Positions 4,609 through 5,001 of a stretch of 5,001 nucleotides of DNA are shown here, piece after piece (the stretch's first letter is position 1; each line of letters starts with the position of its first letter). Source of the stretch: Candidatus Woesearchaeota archaeon (GTDB lineage: Archaea > Nanobdellota > Nanobdellia > SCGC-AAA011-G17 > GW2011-AR17); assembly GCA_016211095.1 (NCBI GenBank), contig JACQSW010000141.1, positions 1 to 5,001 of the forward strand, given 5' to 3'. The notes below the pieces were generated by a model, which was not told where the DNA came from, did not search any database, and saw only the letters and a list, made by a program, of their open reading frames with translations. The translations under genes and the position numbers were made by a program.

Positions 4609-5001
4609 AGCTCGAAAACGTATTCGGACAACCAGAAAAGCCTATCGAAGAGAAGAAGCTTGAAGTTGTTATGAGTGATGAGGCTCTTAGGGATAAGCGG
4701 ATTGCCGACCTTTTAGCATTTGGAAAAACGTTCTACAGCGACAAAAAAGATAGCGATGGCAGGCGGGTTGGTGTGCCTGATGCTCTTCAACAAGCTTTGG
4801 ACTACGGAAAAAAAGATGGTTTCGTTGCTTCTATGCCTGAAATGATAGCAGCAAAATGCTTAACGGATAAAAGTCATGATTTTTGGAATAATTGGTATAC
4901 TACCCTTTCTGAGGAGGATTTTGGCATTGACAAAAAAGGCTTGCACGTAAAGAAGGATAAGCCTGTTTTGGTTGTGTTGCACGGCGGCGGAATACTAACC
5001 C
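4605..5001 (+). CDS. Unrecognised soluble protein, 3' end cut off
   Basis: This frame opens at ATG 4605 inside the stop of the preceding gene (ATGA) and stays open for 132 codons to the window edge. The product begins MKLENVFGQPEKP, with no signal peptide or membrane helix in the visible part. Residues about 24-45 look helical and charged (E-A-L-R-D-K-R-I-A-D-L-L-A-F-G). GRRVGVPDALQQALDYGKKDG at 52-72 and FWNNWYTTLSEEDFGID at 93-109 follow. The hydrophobic strand PVLVVLHGGGILT reaches the edge. HGGG at 126-129 after a buried strand resembles the oxyanion-hole motif of some alpha/beta hydrolases, but it comes late and no catalytic serine can be seen, so this is only a hint. The first 15-20 codons share the C/A-ending style of the upstream gene; later codons end mainly in T or G. 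Co-expression with the membrane protein is strongly implied. Confidence 0.75.
   Translation, partial: MKLENVFGQPEKPIEEKKLEVVMSDEALRDKRIADLLAFGKTFYSDKKDSDGRRVGVPDALQQALDYGKKDGFVASMPEMIAAKCLTDKSHDFWNNWYTTLSEEDFGIDKKGLHVKKDKPVLVVLHGGGILT

Overview
The window reads as a piece of an AT-rich archaeal chromosome, probably from a DPANN-type or other uncultivated lineage (the lineage is inference). The archaeal signs are direct: a tRNA-Tyr gene with the C1-G72 pair and a 53-nt intron at the canonical 37/38 position, a cupin-type (archaeal) glucose-6-phosphate isomerase, TATA-like boxes about 25-30 nt before gene or predicted transcript starts, T-run terminators, and a mix of Shine-Dalgarno-led and apparently leaderless genes with TTG and GTG starts.

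Layout from left to right: (1) 59-1474, plus strand: a secreted-then-anchored protein with a signal peptide, beta-sandwich repeats, one transmembrane helix and a cytoplasmic tail that looks like another beta-sandwich. (2) 1475-1772: a gene-free stretch with T-runs, several inverted repeats that may form a small structured RNA, and the tRNA promoter. (3) 1773-1900: intron-containing tRNA-Tyr(GTA) with encoded CCA. (4) 1938-2717, plus: cupin phosphoglucose isomerase, only 37 nt after the tRNA. (5) 2696-3981, minus: a two-gene operon with a sugar-1-phosphate nucleotidylyltransferase followed by a stop/start-coupled 107-residue protein of unknown role, whose 3' end overlaps the isomerase gene tail to tail by 22 nt. 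(6) 3982-4134: a compact divergent promoter region. (7) 4135 to the window edge, plus: a small predicted four-helix membrane protein coupled by ATGA overlap to an unrecognised soluble protein that runs off the window.

The isomerase (fructose-6-P/glucose-6-P) and the nucleotidylyltransferase (sugar-1-P to NDP-sugar) are two steps of one general route toward activated sugars for surface glycans or glycosylation. A phosphoglucomutase-type step between them is not in the window, so this link is an inference from proximity and chemistry. The pairs 2696-3981 and 4135-5001 each contain unfamiliar proteins and are the most likely places for undescribed biology. I see no CRISPR array, complete insertion sequence, rRNA or obvious defence system.
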